A stretch of 5,427 nt of DNA from Desulfobacteraceae bacterium. Its GTDB lineage: Bacteria > Desulfobacterota > Desulfobacteria > Desulfobacterales > Desulfosarcinaceae. Below, one piece after another: positions 5,395 to 5,427 of the stretch. The translations under genes were made by a program, and so were the position numbers. Every line of letters starts with the position of its first letter. Position 1 is the first letter of the stretch. Under the pieces are notes generated by a model. The model was not told the DNA's origin. It saw nothing but the letters and a program-made list of their open reading frames with translations, and did not search any database. Location: contig JALVRI010000270.1 of assembly GCA_027031325.1 (NCBI GenBank), forward strand, positions 1 through 5,427. Reading direction: 5' to 3'.

Positions 5395-5427
5395 GGCAGC
5401 CTTCCAGCAAAATGATAGTTTCAAGCC

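Noticed and set aside
1..5427. Search for tRNA, rRNA, CRISPR arrays, insertion sequences or phage genes
   Set aside because: I saw no cloverleaf, rRNA-like stretch, regular direct-repeat/spacer pattern, transposase motif or terminal inverted repeats. All well-supported coding sequence belongs to chromosomal families or to the one unknown CxxC protein.

Overview
The window is a 5.4 kb piece of a bacterial chromosome with a Gram-negative character (TatA, a membrane FtsH, a YihY/BrkB-family membrane protein) and moderately high GC by eye. The protein flavours point to an anaerobic Desulfobacterota/deltaproteobacterial-type organism: a short MetE/UroD-superfamily methyltransferase, a MoxR-type ATPase, and an FtsH variant with DELD and HEIGH motifs. 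That assignment is inference from family resemblance; no rRNA or lineage marker is present.

Layout, left to right. (1) Positions 1-1327, minus strand: a two-gene unit. A 357-aa 'core' methionine-synthase-like / UroD-superfamily methyltransferase (1327 to 254) is followed 18 bp later by the N-terminus of a MoxR-type AAA+ ATPase, cut by the left edge of the window. (2) Positions 1328-1508: a divergent intergenic region with a near-consensus sigma70 promoter facing right (TTGACA, 17 bp, TATAGT with extended -10) and a weaker candidate facing left. (3) Positions 1509-2159, plus strand: a 133-aa uncharacterised protein with two CxxC pairs, then tatA, probably in one transcript. (4) Positions 2160-2642: a 483-bp non-coding stretch. 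It holds a perfect 9-bp inverted repeat after tatA, a short degenerate heptamer tandem repeat containing a 14-bp palindrome, and a terminator/attenuator-like hairpin with an 8-T run about 90 bp before the next gene. (5) Positions 2643-4451, plus strand: a complete 602-aa FtsH AAA+ zinc metalloprotease with a very strong Shine-Dalgarno. (6) Positions 4513-5394, minus strand, convergent with ftsH: a 293-aa YihY/BrkB-family membrane protein.

The genes do not form one pathway. Three are envelope functions: Tat export, membrane proteolysis, and the BrkB-like membrane protein. The left unit looks like one-carbon/methyl-transfer metabolism paired with an ATPase chaperone. I see no mobile element, CRISPR array, tRNA or rRNA, and no convincing evidence of a wholly new system. 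The items most worth a second look are the methyltransferase/MoxR pairing, the unknown CxxC protein ahead of tatA, and the structured leader of ftsH.
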